Source: Anolis sagrei
Lineage: Eukaryota; Chordata; Lepidosauria; Squamata; Anolidae
NCBI RefSeq assembly: GCF_037176765.1
Contig: NC_090025.1
Location: 180,528,040-180,592,039 of the forward strand
Reading direction: 5' to 3'
Length of the DNA stretch: 64,000 bases
Shown: positions 13,201 through 27,999 of the stretch, in pieces
Numbering within the stretch: position 1 is the first letter of the stretch
How the letters are laid out: each line of letters starts with the position of its first letter
Made by a program: the position numbers and the translations under genes
The notes under the pieces: model-generated
What the model was told of the DNA's origin: nothing
Seen by the model: the letters and a program-made list of their open reading frames with translations, nothing else
The model's database searches: none

Positions 13201-14191
13201 TATAATATATAATTATTATATTATTATATTGTATTATTTAATTATTATTATTATTTACGTCACTTTTATCCCGCCCATATCCGCCCGATATGTTCCATTG
13301 TCTTAGCCGTTCCTAATTCATATTCCAATTTGAGTTTATCTGGTCATGCCGAAGTTTCAAACGCTTGCTCAAAGAGCCAGGTTTTCACTCTTTTTCGAAA
13401 GATCAGGAGGGAGGGGGCCAATCTAATATCCCTAGGCAGGGAGTTCTACAGCCGAGGGGCCACCACTGAGAAGGCCCTGTCTCTCATCCCTGCCAGATGT
13501 GCCTGTAAAGCCAGTGGGATCAAGAGCAGGGCCTCCTCAGACAATCTCAACTTCCTGGAAGGAAGTTGAGAGATGCGTTTGGATAGATAAGCTGGTCTAG
13601 AACCATTTAATAATATTATTAGTACTAATTATTAGTATTATATTGTATTACAATATTATGATCAATATTATATGTACATACAATATATTATTAGCATAGC
13701 ACAATGCACGTATTCTATTAGAATTTATGAAGGATGGCATAAGCCTTGAAAAATTCCCTAAAATGCTTAAAAATGCTCTTAAACATAATTTCAGAAAGTA
13801 ACTAGAAAATACTTCTTGTTAAACCAATAATATGACTTTATTCCCACTGTCTTTGCTATTATCTAAATGTTCCTTTATTGCCAAAAAAAAAAAAAGGTAA
13901 AATGTTGCAGGTGAATACCCTTAGTGTTTCTGAGCTCTATGTTCATCCTAACCATCATACCAAGAATGGAAGGATATTTTTGTAGATTTTTTTTCTGTGT
14001 CAGAGCGACTTGAGAAACAGCAAGTTGTTTTTTGTAGATGGAAAACATGAGAGTTAACATCTGCCATTCCCTGTTTTTCCTCCTCAGCCTCTCCGACTGC
14101 TCTGCCATTCATCTATCGGCTACTTCACCTTTTCCATCAAGCTCGCTTAGCAGTATTTCCTTCGCATAACAGGCCTCCCCGTCAAGACTAA
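988..14191 (+). CDS. PEX26: PEX26, peroxisome assembly protein 26 (complete, 5 coding exons)
   Basis: PEX26 is a tail-anchored peroxisomal membrane protein. It docks the PEX1-PEX6 AAA ATPase, which pulls the receptor PEX5 back out of the membrane. Coding exons are 988-1202, 2347-2487, 6305-6618, 10768-10914 and 14088-14191; all introns are GT-AG and the phases agree. The product is 306 aa against 305 in human. Conserved blocks recalled from human PEX26 are [10 protein letters not shown] near residue 15, [11 protein letters not shown] in exon 2, [11 protein letters not shown] in exon 3, and [19 protein letters not shown] at 254-272, the membrane anchor. The ATG at 988 is chosen because the following residues align with the human N-terminus; a GTG lies just before it. 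The gene spans about 13 kb, and its introns are filled with SINEs, LINEs, DNA transposons and a minisatellite. The reading frame is intact throughout. Confidence 0.95.
1364..1475. mobile_element. hairpin hAT-like MITE fragment
   Basis: Self-complementary copy of the family CATGGGCAAA...ACTTCAACTCCCACAATTCCTAACAGCC, folding about TAGGCTATTAGGAATTG. It is degenerate at the left arm. Better copies lie at 20039, 42343 and 44723. Confidence 0.6.
1486..2123 (-). mobile_element. candidate solo LTR, old
   Basis: A block in PEX26 intron 1. Read on the minus strand it starts TGTGTAGAG and ends near ATTTCA, with an AATAAA signal about 25 bases before that end. It is not related to the SINE or LINE families around it. 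The form fits a solo LTR of an LTR retroelement; family unknown, and I see no internal region. Confidence 0.4.
2347..2487 (+). CDS. PEX26: PEX26 coding exon 2
   Basis: Encodes residues 72-118 plus two bases of codon 119 ([18 protein letters not shown]...ILQYYQ). The acceptor is AACCAG|CTCTG and the donor is CTGTG|GTGAGT. Near-identity to the human block [11 protein letters not shown] fixes the frame. Confidence 0.95.
2580..3080 (+). mobile_element. long tRNA-headed SINE with L2/CR1-like tail
   Basis: The head resembles a tRNA promoter (GTAACCAGCTGCATTAAATC, then GAGTTCAAAGCC). The body includes AGTTGCACCTGTCAAGTAGG and AGCAGCAGCTCCCTCTGTGG. The tail GAGTCCCCTGAGGAGTGAGA...AATATAAATA is shared with L2-type LINE ends in this window. 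A second copy lies at 55515. It resembles the L2-partnered SINE described in Anolis, but the family name is not certain. Confidence 0.7.
3415..4235. repeat. 59-bp minisatellite in PEX26 intron 2
   Basis: About 14 head-to-tail units of 57-60 bp. Each carries CTCCTCAGGA, ACACTAGCTTTGGCCCACT and CTAACAGGCTTTGGCCTACT. Several adjacent units are near identical, so the array has expanded or been homogenised fairly recently. It ends in an AAT-rich tract that leads into a LINE fragment. Confidence 0.92.
4240..4625 (-). mobile_element. L2-like LINE 3' fragment
   Basis: On the minus strand it encodes the end of an L2-type reverse transcriptase reading roughly [10 protein letters not shown]...PPSLLTFRK. 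The marker GAGAAGGCCCTGTCTCTCG lies on the + strand. The same family occurs at 13230, 16400, 18700, 61500 and 62160. Confidence 0.6.
4976..5240 (-). mobile_element. Sauria SINE (3' two-thirds)
   Basis: The Bov-B-like tail is at the left (GGTAAAGATAAAGG...CTGACATTAAGTCCAG), followed by the body to the tRNA-derived B-box region. The direction is minus and the tRNA head is missing. Confidence 0.85.
5241..5775. repeat. LINE-tail-like AT-rich sequence
   Basis: Holds TTAGCCGCCGCTCTCAGCCC and an ATTTATTTATTT run followed by GCCCGAAGGCAACTCACAGCGG, the reverse of the L2/CR1-type tail. The rest is AT-rich and not assigned. Confidence 0.45.
5776..5911 (-). mobile_element. Sauria SINE tRNA-derived head
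   Basis: The 5' third of a Sauria SINE on the minus strand, containing GGATTCGAACCTGCGACC (reverse of the B box) and ending GCGCCACCAGGTGCC. It overlaps in content with the copy at 4976, so it is a separate insertion. Confidence 0.8.
5940..6077 (+). mobile_element. Sauria SINE 3' part
   Basis: Body and tail of a Sauria SINE: GGAGGTGTCTACGGACAACG, then CAGACACGACTGGACTTAAT and CAGGGGAAAACCTTTACC. Confidence 0.85.
6083..6162 (-). pseudogene. 5S rRNA-derived fragment
   Basis: On the minus strand this matches the middle and 3' part of vertebrate 5S rRNA: TCTGATCTCGGAAGCTAAGC, TAGTTAGTAC and GGATGGGAGACC. The 5' third is absent, so it is a retro-fragment or part of a 5S-derived repeat and not a working gene. 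It directly abuts a Sauria SINE tail. A weaker relative lies at 35385. Confidence 0.8.
6305..6618 (+). CDS. PEX26: PEX26 coding exon 3
   Basis: Encodes residues 119-223 and the first base of codon 224. It includes [11 protein letters not shown] and [16 protein letters not shown], which match human PEX26. The acceptor is TTCTAG|CATCC and the donor is TTGG|GTAAGC. The C-terminal part ([11 protein letters not shown]) is polar and less conserved. Confidence 0.95.
6725..7035 (+). mobile_element. Penelope-like (?) retroelement 3' end
   Basis: Contains TTCTTTCTCCCACCCTGGAC, TTCCAACAAACCTCACAGCC, and the family core GATGCAGGAGAAATGTCAGG with TTCTAGAACATGGCCATACA. The core recurs at least eight times in the window. 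The class is uncertain; the complex inverted copies at 51120 and 56462 are reminiscent of Penelope-like elements. Confidence 0.5.
7285..8312 (+). mobile_element. Sauria SINE split by a later insertion
   Basis: The 5' part is at 7285-7428 (GGTGGCGCAGTGGGTTAAAC ... GCAGTTCGAAAATTTGCAAA). The continuing 3' part is at 8125-8312 (GATCAATAGGTACCGCTCCG ... GACTGGACTTAATGTCAGGG). About 700 bp of AT-rich LINE-tail sequence is inserted between. It includes the 3' end of a non-LTR LINE at 7625-7850, which is also seen at 54625. Confidence 0.75.
8330..8768 (-). mobile_element. candidate solo LTR, old
   Basis: Matches 44130-44655, with shared blocks CACATGGTCTG, CTCCCACAAC, ACAATACAGTAAGCAAT and GAAGGTTGCTATTTCCAA. 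On the minus strand it begins TGTTGGAAATAGCAACC, a typical LTR start. No internal region is attached. Confidence 0.45.
8945..9196 (-). mobile_element. tRNA-derived SINE (TCCTGACACGAC-tailed family)
   Basis: On the minus strand it runs from GAGCTACAGTGGCACAATAG and a tRNA-like head to a tail reading GCAGTATGTTCTCAAGTCAC. The same family occurs at 37930 and 58639. Confidence 0.8.
9200..9262 (+). repeat. fragment of an unclassified interspersed repeat
   Basis: Shares AACCAATTAGGAAAT...GACATTGATAATCCAGGAACA with longer copies at 25735 and 45165. Confidence 0.5.
9696..10080. mobile_element. Tigger-like non-autonomous DNA transposon
   Basis: Terminal inverted repeats CAGTGTTCCCT / AGGGAACACTG are flanked by TA on both sides (9694-9695 and 10081-10082). 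The inner end sequence GCGGATTTTCACTTATC is the Tigger type. The middle is GC-rich filler with no transposase. Confidence 0.8.
10103..10697 (+). mobile_element. internally deleted mariner with transposase remnant
   Basis: Inverted ends ACGAGGGGTATTTTTTAAGT / its reverse bound a 595-bp element. A transposase N-terminus starts at 10259 with [20 protein letters not shown] and continues through a helix-turn-helix to [11 protein letters not shown]. One in-frame TGA lies after VRKWV. Most of the catalytic core is missing: the sequence jumps near 10490 to a C-terminal remnant ([12 protein letters not shown]). The flanking TA is intact on the left and TG on the right. The element sits 70 bp before PEX26 exon 4. 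Confidence 0.9.
10768..10914 (+). CDS. PEX26: PEX26 coding exon 4 (membrane anchor)
   Basis: Encodes residues 224-272. It ends in the hydrophobic segment [13 protein letters not shown] preceded by KK, the tail-anchor transmembrane helix. The acceptor CTTGCAG|GT lies only 70 bp downstream of a mariner element. The donor is CCAG|GTATGA. Confidence 0.93.
11475..11821 (+). mobile_element. CR1 LINE 3' end
   Basis: Carries the CR1 tail coding [20 protein letters not shown] and the 3' marker GGACTGGATGGCCCTTGGGG, then CTTCCAACTCTAAGATTTTA. Confidence 0.85.
12167..12900 (+). mobile_element. hAT element, SPIN/OC1-like ends
   Basis: Starts CAGCGTTTCGCAACCTGGGG and ends with CACCACAACATGAGGAACTG ... 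GAAAACCAGTG. The terminal ~100 bp, including ACAGTTATGAAGTAGCAACG, matches the end of SPIN elements as I recall it. The flanks TTCTAGAT / GTCTAGAG form a 6/8 target duplication. There is no transposase; the interior is made of repeated modules such as TTGATTGTAGGTGAACTATA. Confidence 0.75.
13230..13610 (-). mobile_element. L2-like LINE 3' fragment
   Basis: The reverse strand encodes the L2-type reverse transcriptase end (the + strand shows GGGAGTTCTACAGCCGAGGG and GAGAAGGCCCTGTCTCTC). It is preceded by a CCCGCCCATATCCGCCC tail and AT-rich sequence from 13015. Confidence 0.6.
14088..14191 (+). CDS. PEX26: PEX26 coding exon 5 and stop
   Basis: Encodes the short lumenal tail [20 protein letters not shown]... 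and the TAA at 14189-14191. It aligns with the human tail ASPSSLHFLYKLAQLF. The acceptor is CCTCAG|CCTCT. Confidence 0.93.
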
Positions 14192-14760
14192 CTGGCTCAG
14201 CAAAGAACTATGAGAAGCCAAGCATGTTCAAAACATTGCAAGGAAGGACAGCACATCAAGTCTTTTTTCAAGGATATAATGCAATCTCATGATCACCATG
14301 GCTAAATACATATTCTCCTTTCTGATGATTTTTTTCCCTCTGTGTGAGAGTTCTTTTTTACAAACTTGAATATCCATTTGAAGTTGCACCCCTCTAAGTT
14401 ATGTCGAGGCTGTTGACACTTCCAAGTGAACTTTGGGATTAGACTGTTGAAGGACTTCTCTTCATGTCTCTCTACTTTTAATGCACCTTGTTTCCATAGA
14501 GCATTTTTGGAGTTGCTGTGGCCAGATCTCTGGCATTTCATGATACATCACTTTTACTAGACAATTTGAACTGAGTTTTGCCCTTGGCTTAAGAAAAAAT
14601 GTGCACTTTTTGGGATCATAAGGGCAGAACCAGTGCTTTGGTGTATGGAGCAAGAGAGAATGATCTTGACCTGAATGAATGGTCTCCTTTGCATCGTCTG
14701 TTTAGTTCTGTTGTGGTCTTACCACTTTTCCACTGTCAATAAAACCATTGAATTTATAAC
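14192..14760 (+). terminator. PEX26: PEX26 3' UTR with poly(A) signal
   Basis: Non-coding sequence after the stop. A canonical AATAAA at 14738-14743 is the first well-placed signal, giving a 3' UTR of about 560 bp. Confidence 0.6.
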
Positions 14761-15400
14761 ATCTATAGCAAGGAGAAATTGTAGGAATATCTTACTTTTT
14801 CCTAGTGTGGAGATGGAATGATGGATAAAGCTGCAATTGCTTGCTGTGATGGCACACCCGAGTCTTTGGGGAAACTATAGTGTCTGGCTTTACTCTGGGG
14901 CTGACACCTTCTGTTAAGATTAAGACCCTTAGCAGACAGAGACACTTTGAGGCAAGGTGAAAAGCAAATGAGTTTACTGAATCAAGATGAATAAAGGGTT
15001 AACTCCACATAGGAGAACTTAAAACAATACATGACAAAAGGAGAACTTGCTGGTTGCAGGCATCTTTCTGGAGTCCTTGAAAGTCTCTTTTGCCTCTGGT
15101 GCAAAGCGATGGTTATAAACTGCCTTAATCTTCTTTCCTGTGAAGCTTAGGCTGGCCAAAAGCTTCTGTTGTCCTTTGAACTTGTGGTATAATTACTGCT
15201 AAATGCAACAACATGAGAAGATGCTAAGACTGCCTGTTTGGATTGCTAGTCCTAGGATTCCAGACAATATCCCAAGCCCCTGTTATCTGTAACTCTGCTG
15301 CAGAAAAAAAGGAAGGGTCCAACAAAGGTGCTCTATACACGAAACGGAATAGACCAACAAAGGCTGGCCTCTAGGGGTATTTATGTATCACCCAAAAACT
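14760..15400. other. intergenic sequence, unassigned
   Basis: No gene seen. Part of it (about 14935-15310) has the look of an LTR on the minus strand, but no ends could be fixed. Confidence 0.3.
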
Positions 15401-15404
15401 AATA

Positions 15405-15580
15405 TAAAGTCCTTTGTCCCACCCTGGTCATTCCACAGATATATAAACCCATTTTCCTACTTCCAACAGACCTCACTACCTCTGAGGATGCTTGCCATAG
15501 ATGCAGGCAAAACGTCAGGAGAAAATGCCTCTAGAACATGGCCATATAGCCCAGAAAAACCTACAACAACCCAATATAAA
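15405..15580 (+). mobile_element. Penelope-like (?) retroelement 3' end
   Basis: Same family as 6725: CTTCCAACAGACCTCACTAC, GATGCAGGCAAAACGTCAGG, CTCTAGAACATGGCCATATA. Confidence 0.5.
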
Positions 15581-15906
15581 GGAAGTTATCTATACTATTG
15601 GGAAGGACTATAAACAGGGGGAACTGAAGGAGAGGAGAAGGCAGAGCTAAGACTTCACACTTGCCTTCTCTTTACCACGCATAACTGGTTTAAAGGATAT
15701 GATTAATGCCAGAAGGAGAAAAGGATATGATTAATGCCAGAAGGAGAATATGGCTTGCCTCAATAATATAGTAAGGCCTTTGAATGAAGAAGTGCTTGCT
15801 GGTTATGTTTTTAAAATGGCTTGATAAAAGTAGTCTTTTAGTTTGGGAGGAACTTCCAAAGGGTATAGTTTTAAAGACAGAAATTTTAAATCTACCATTG
15901 CTCTTA

Positions 15907-15927
15907 CCCCCCCCCCCCATTAATGTA

Positions 15928-15986
<59 letters not shown>
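15907..15986. repeat. poly-C, (TG)n and (TA)n microsatellite
   Basis: A run of 13 C, then ATTAATGTA, then (TG)n grading into a long (TA)n tract. Confidence 0.95.
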
Positions 15987-15991
<5 letters not shown>

Positions 15992-16399
15992 CTGAGTAAT
16001 GTTCTTATGTGGTTAGAAGCATTTAATTGGGATGTAGATTTAATTTGAATCTGTTTATTTGTTTATTTTTTATTTACTACATTTATATATTGCCCCTCTC
16101 AGTCCAGACGCGACTCGGAGTGGTTCACAATTGGCAACAATTTGATGCCTCAACAATTATAACAAATAAAACAATAATAAAATACTGTTAAAAACATTAG
16201 CATACAATATATGAATATAAAAAAACCGTACAGAGCCTTAAAAACATTATCTGGTCATGATCCAGATTTAATTTATGAACACCCAAACCTATTGAACTGA
16301 AAGTATAATAACAGGCTGGATCCCAAATTGAATTTTCTGTCGACTGTGCTTAATATCTTCTCTAGATTTAGTCTTAGTGTAAATTCACAAACTGGTTCA

Positions 16400-16990
16400 T
16401 CACAACAGCATAGTTACTTCTGATGAAAAAGTGAGCTCTAGTATCCTGTTCTTGGTCCCGCTGCCTTTGCAGGCGTGTTTGATGGAGAAGAGAGTCATGA
16501 CCTTCTCAGTGGTGGCCCCTCGGCTGTGGAACTCCCTCCCCACTGATATTAGAGCAGCCCCCTCCCTCCTGGCCTTCAGAAGGAAAGTGAAAACCCGACT
16601 CTGGGGTCAAGCCTTTGGAGATTAAGTACAGTGCAATAATAACTATGAAATACGTGCAATGATTTTTGGAATGGCCCTGGGTTACAATTGTGGATGGCAT
16701 GATTTTAATAGTGATTGCAATGTTTTATATGTTTTAATGTGCATTTAATTTAAAATTTTAAATTTCAACATAAATGTATTTTCAATGTTGTCCAAAGGCA
16801 TCAAATAGTTGCCATATGTAAAGCCACCTTGAGTCCTTTTCCATTGGAGTAGTTGGAGTTTCTGAACAGTCTTCAAAGGCAACCCCACGTATAATGTGTT
16901 GCAGTAATCTATTTGGGATGTAACAGGAGCGTGGACCACTGGGGCCAGATCAGGTTTCCCAAGTTACAGGCACAACTGGCTCGCAAGTTT
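16400..16990 (+). mobile_element. L2-like LINE 3' end
   Basis: Encodes the L2-type C-terminus RLWNSLPTDIRAAPSLLAFR followed by RKVKTRLWGQAFGD and TAA, then an AT-rich 3' UTR. Confidence 0.75.
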
Positions 16991-17244
16991 TAATTTTCCA
17001 AATCATTATAAATTTGAAGTCAGCAGGAATCCTTTTACACGTGACTAATAGCACTATAATTCAGTTTTAAGTGCCATAGCTGCATCTTATGGGTCTTGAC
17101 ATTTGTAGTATAGTGAGGTCCTGGAGCTCTGACTGGGAATTCAAAATGCTCCTTCCCTATAGTGTATGTTGCATGATCCCATTGGATGAAACCATAGGAG
17201 CTAAAATGCAACCATTGTACTGTGGTCATGCTGTGTAATTGCCT

Positions 17245-17340
17245 AGGGGTGCATCTACACTGTAGAATTAATGCAGTTTGACACCACTTTGCCATGGCTC
17301 AATGATATGGAATCCTGGGAGTTGTTGTTTTTAAAAGATC
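17245..17340. mobile_element. hAT-like MITE, half copy
   Basis: Starts GCATCTACACTGTAGAATTA and ATGCAGTTTGACACCACTTT and runs to GGAATCCTGGGAGTTGTTG. Related copies lie at 31690, 39000, 39370, 42640, 46354 and 50810. Confidence 0.6.
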
Positions 17341-18243
17341 TTTAGCCTCTGCCAATGAGTACTGGCGTTTCACCAAACTATAAATGATTCCATCGCATTT
17401 AGGAGAGAGCGGTTGTTTCCGTGTCCTGCTGATGGAGTTCTTCAAGGAATTTCCACTCAGATTGACCACTGTGTAAACAGAATGTGAGACTGGATATCTA
17501 TGGAACTTGGGGGGCCAAACCTCTCTAAACTGGGAGGGCTGAGCTCCCTCTTACATGATCAAGCAAAAGTAGGCCACCAAATCTCCCATGTAGCTTGCAG
17601 GAATAGTCAATTAAAAGTGCACCAGAAGATCATTATTTTGGATGGTGGTGGTTTAATGCAATGTATTCTGTGTTTACATTAAAATTAATAACAGCCTTTC
17701 TGCCAATTTTAAGCTTGCACGTATCGCAAAAAAAGTTTCAAGGTCCCTATGAGTCTGATCCCAAAATTGTGGTTCTTACATTCTTAGTATTCATGTCAAC
17801 TTTCTTGGCATGTACATTATATGCAGGATTGTCCACCCTATATGGGGGAGGCATGCAAATATACAACCTGCTATCTTCAGTCTGGAGTGGGAGTGTCCAA
17901 GAAAGATTTGACTACTTATGTCTACTCAAAGAACAAAACTAGAGAGAGATAAAGAGGACTCTGCAGTGTTCATCATATGTACACTTGGATGCTGTTGAGC
18001 CCACCTGGGAGCTGGTGTGTGATTTCAGTGTTGTGCATGAAAGAGCAGGGGAGGAGAGGTGGTTGCCAAGGGTGATTATGACCTCTTACACTGTGATGCC
18101 TTAGGGTGATCCCTAAGGATGCGATGCATGGCTTGAGCCTCTTGGCACCAAGCTGCTTAGAACCAAGTCAGCAGTAGGAACATCAACATCCATAGCTGCT
18201 GTTGTTAATCAGAAAGGGGAGTTTACACCTCACTGGAGGCACC

Positions 18244-18246
18244 ATG
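18244..18246 (+). CDS. candidate ATG-only first coding exon of the TUBA8-like gene
   Basis: Vertebrate alpha-tubulin genes usually have a first coding exon holding only the start codon. Here GGAGGCACCATG is followed at once by the donor GTAAGG, in good Kozak context, 1.36 kb upstream of exon 2, which starts with codon 2 (CGT). It is the best ATG|GTRAG match in the interval by eye. A transcript is needed to confirm it. Confidence 0.45.
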
Positions 18247-18564
18247 GTAAGGAGGGGAGGGGAAAATGACTTCCCTTCCCATCAGGATAGGTCTTGGGTT
18301 CCAGAAAAGTGGAGATGCTTTTCTTTGCCACCTGCTTTCCTCTGGGTATCTTCCAGTGTGATGAACCTTTGGTGCTCCAGATGTATTAGGTTCATTCCCA
18401 TAGTCCTTTTGCATCCTGTGTAGGTCAGCGGAGAGTTAGATTTCAAGACCACCTGGAACACCAGGGTTTCTTTGTACCTGTCAAGAGAGAAAAAGAACAA
18501 AGGCTAGATAATGATATAAGCAATGTTCTCATGTTGATGCAGCACAGAATTGTAGTTTCAGCAA

Positions 18565-19085
18565 TAGTCAACTTTCTGTATCCACAAATTCCATATCTGT
18601 GGATTCCGCCAGCCATAAAAATCAAATCTTCGTTTTCCCATTTTATACATCTTACTATGTCTTTGTATATAATGGGACTTGAGTATCCAGCCCAGGTTCC
18701 AGGCCAGCTTACCTATCCGAACATATCTCTTCATACGAACCTTCCAGGAATTTAAGATCATCTGGGGAGGCCCTGCTCTCGATCCCGCCTGCCTCACAGC
18801 CGTGTTTGGTTGGGATAAGAGACAGGGCCTTCTCAGTGGTGGCCCCTCGGCTGTGGAACTACCTTTCCAGGGATATTAGATTGGCCCCGGATGGATGGAT
18901 GGATGTTATGGCACCTAATTGTTGCCAGTTAGTATGCCGCCCTGAGTCGTCTTCGGGCTGAAAAAAGCAGGATAAAAGCGCTATAAATAAATAAATAAAT
19001 AAATAAATAATATCCATAGGTTTTGATATCCACAAGGAATCCTTAACCAAACTCCAGTGGAGGATGACAAGGGTCCGCTGTATAT
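18565..19085. mobile_element. Tigger-like DNA transposon with nested LINE end
   Basis: Ends are AGTCAACTTTCTGTATCCAC and AAGGGTCCGCTGTATATA. The interior matches GTATCCACAAATTCCATATC / ATGGGACTTGAGTATCCA. An L2-like LINE 3' end lies inside it at about 18700-19012. Confidence 0.6.
18700..19012 (+). mobile_element. L2-like LINE 3' end nested in a Tigger-like element
   Basis: Contains GAGACAGGGCCTTCTCAGTG and CGGCTGTGGAACTACC, then GCCGCCCTGAGTCGTCTTCG and an (AAAT)n tail. Confidence 0.7.
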
Positions 19086-19259
19086 ATAAAGCACTTCAAA
19101 TTAGTCCTGGTAGTTGCTTTCAGTTATGTGTTTGCTCGGTCTATATTTAAATATCTTCAAGATTTTGTACTAGTCTTGGATACATATGCATATATAGCTA
19201 TGTAGAGGCACAATAATGATTGTGTCACACAAAATAGTGTGTATTATGTATTTTGTGTT

Positions 19260-19569
19260 GGACCTCTGGTGGCACAGCAGGTTAAACTGCTGAGCTTCTG
19301 AACTTACTTACTGAAAGTTTGGCATTTTAAATCCGGGGAATGGGGTGAGCTCCCACTGTTAGGCCCAGCTTCTGCCAATTTAGCAGTTCAAAAACTTGAA
19401 AATTTGAGATCAATAGGTAATATTTTGGGAAAGTAATAGGGCTCCATGCAGTCATAATCTTGGAGGCATCTACAGACAACACCAGCTCTTCAGCTTCGAA
19501 ATGGAGATGAGCACTACCCCCAGAGTCGGACTCAACTAGACTTAATATCAAGGGAAACCTTTACCTATG
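19260..19569 (+). mobile_element. Sauria SINE next to TUBA8-like exon 2
   Basis: Near full length, from GACCTCTGGTGGCACAGCAG to GGGAAACCTTTACC. Its 3' end lies only about 35 bp before the exon 2 acceptor, so the remaining polypyrimidine tract (TCTATTTTCCGTTCTGTAG) is all that separates it from the exon. Confidence 0.85.
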
Positions 19570-19604
19570 TATTTTGTGACCCGGCTCTATTTTCCGTTCT
19601 GTAG

Positions 19605-25636
<6,032 letters not shown>

Positions 25637-25734
25637 GAGTCTGCTCCTCTCTATGTACCAAATTGTCTCTATCTTTTTTTCCCTATGTTCTTTGACAGCA
25701 AGTTTTGGCATTCAGACCAGGCTGGGTTTCAGCT

Positions 25735-25985
25735 TATGTGTTACACTGTGTAGCAAAATTTGAAACAATTTCTGTTCCTGGTTTGAAAGTGTTATTGTAC
25801 TCCAGAAACTTTGTTTTTGTGACTGCCACAAACTGTATTGAATTGGTTGAGATTTAGATATTCCTATAGCAAAGTGTGCTGCAGGATGTTTTGCAAAAAC
25901 AAAGTTTTTGCAGTTTAACAAACATTTTCCATGTTTTTGTGATAGATCCAATTAGGAAATGACATTTATAACCCAGGGACAAAAA
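25735..25985 (+). repeat. unclassified interspersed repeat
   Basis: Shares CCTGGTTTGAAA, TACTCCAGAAACTT, GTGTGCTGCAGGAT and CAATTAGGAAATGACATTTA with 45165-46345. The repeat starts about 100 bp after the TUBA8-like stop, so it may form part of that gene's 3' UTR. No class assigned. Confidence 0.6.
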
Positions 25986-26277
25986 TCGCCAGCTCTGTCG
26001 GACTTTGGCTGTTACCTTTTAGGACCACAGCACCCAAAGCTTTCCAGTGACCATGGCAGCTAACTGGGTGATTTTGGAAGTTGTAGTCCAAAATGTTTCA
26101 AAACCCTGATGAAAGGAGAAGCCTCCTGGCACCATTGGGCCAGAACAGGTCACATCAGATCTTGACTCCCTTGAAAATTTCCGTGTCAGCTTTGTTTCAC
26201 TGACCTGAACAACTGGAGAACTCATGTTTTTGAGCACAAAACACACCAGCTTCAACCTATTTTGCTTTCAGCTAGAC

Positions 26278-27036
26278 CAGCGTTTCTCTGGGAGGGTCGC
26301 AAGGGGGTTTCGGTGGGGTCACCAAAGACCATCATAAATTTCTGATGATCTTAGGAACCCCTTTGGCAGAGAAGGCTGAAGATCTTTCCACCTGTCCTTA
26401 TCTTCCTTTTTGGAACCAGAGGGTGAATCTTCCCACCAAAAGCCCTCCTCTGCTGTGATTGGCTGGCCTCTCAGCCAGCCTCTTAGCCAAGGGGAGGGCT
26501 TTTTCCGAGACACCAAGTAGTGAGGGGAGAGCAGGCATGTTCGATGCATGGCAGCATGGTGCACATGCATGGGTGAGGGAAAGCGTGCAAGGTGGGAGAG
26601 AGGCTCATGCCAGCGAGTCCCTTCAAGGCATGAGGGTTCTGTGTGGGAAGTTTGGCCCAATTTTATGGTTGGTGGGGTTCAAAATTCTCTTTGATTGTAG
26701 GTGAACTATAAATCCCAGCAACTATAACTCCTAAATTCAAGGTCTAATTTTCTGTTGGGATTTATGTGTGCCAAGTTAGGGTCAATTCCATCATTGGTAG
26801 AATTCAGAATACTCTTCAGTTGTAGGTTAACTATAAAACCCAGCAACTACAACTCCCGAAAGACAAAATCAATCCCCTCAACCCCACCAATATTTAAATT
26901 TGGGCATATTGGGTATTTGTGCCAAATTTGGTCCAGTGGATGAAAATACAACATGCATATCAGATATTTACATATTCACCATAACATGAAGAACTGTATT
27001 AAGAGGTTGAGGCATTAGGAAGACTGAGAAACACCG
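26278..27036 (+). mobile_element. hAT element, OC1/SPIN-like
   Basis: Left end CAGCGTTTCTCTGGGAGGGT, then ATTTCTGATGATCTTAGGAA. Right end ATAACATGAAGAACTGTATT...GACTGAGAAACACCG. The flanks AGCTAGAC / AACTAGTC match at 6 of 8. The interior has no transposase. Confidence 0.75.
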
Positions 27037-27044
27037 AACTAGTC

Positions 27045-27999
27045 AGTAGGAGCTGGCCTGACCAGATGTCCTCGTAGCAAAGGAGAGCTTTTGATCCAAA
27101 ATAGGTGGTAGGGCAGGTAATTATGCCTGTTTGCATGCCCCTGGGGTACAGCTCGCCATTTTTCTGGTGGTGTTTTTTGCTAGTTCCAGAGGGCTGAATT
27201 TTCCCTGTTTTCGCTTTCTTCCCATTTTAGGAGGATATTGGGCATGAGTTCTACCTGTACATGCTAGTTTAGTAGATTATCTTTTGAGTCTCTTGTTCCT
27301 GGGAGGGTCCCAGAATTTCCTTTTGTGATGTGACCATCCACAGGGACATCCAAGGCCATTGGGATCTTGTCAAATAAAATATTTGCCTATACAAACCACC
27401 ACACCATCAATTGCTGCAATGGGTATTGGGCAGAACCCTGTTTTGAATGGAACAGACCAACATAAGGGAGCATACCAGAATGAGAAAAAAGGCAAACAAA
27501 AGATGATGAACTTATAATATAGAAGAGAAAAAATTTCAAATAAAAAGAGAATAAAAATAGAATACATGGAAAAGACCAAGAATTCTATATTGCAATCAGA
27601 ATGTTGTCACCAAATTGGAGTGGTACAGACATACTGCTCTTCATCTGGGTAGTGCTAAATGCATGGAAATAAATGGTGGGACAGAAGGGCATACAAAAAT
27701 GAAGTGTCACTCTAGGTCGCCTAGATGTCCTATGAAACAGACATACTAATAGCCAAAAAACCATTATGATTACAACCATTCAACCCTCCAAATAATGTTG
27801 GTTGCAACTCCCAGTAGCTCTAGCCAGCATAGCCAATTGGAAATAATGCAATCCAGCAACATCATGAAGGCTGCATGTTGTTACATAAGTAAATATGTGG
27901 TCATAAATATATTCATCAACAGGCTGATAAGGACACTGTGGAAACCCTGGGAACTCAGGGCTAATGTTTCCATTTCAAATCCTCCTTTTGTCATGAATT
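27045..27999. other. intergenic, nothing recognised
   Basis: No exon, RNA gene or nameable element seen in about 950 bp. Confidence 0.4.
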
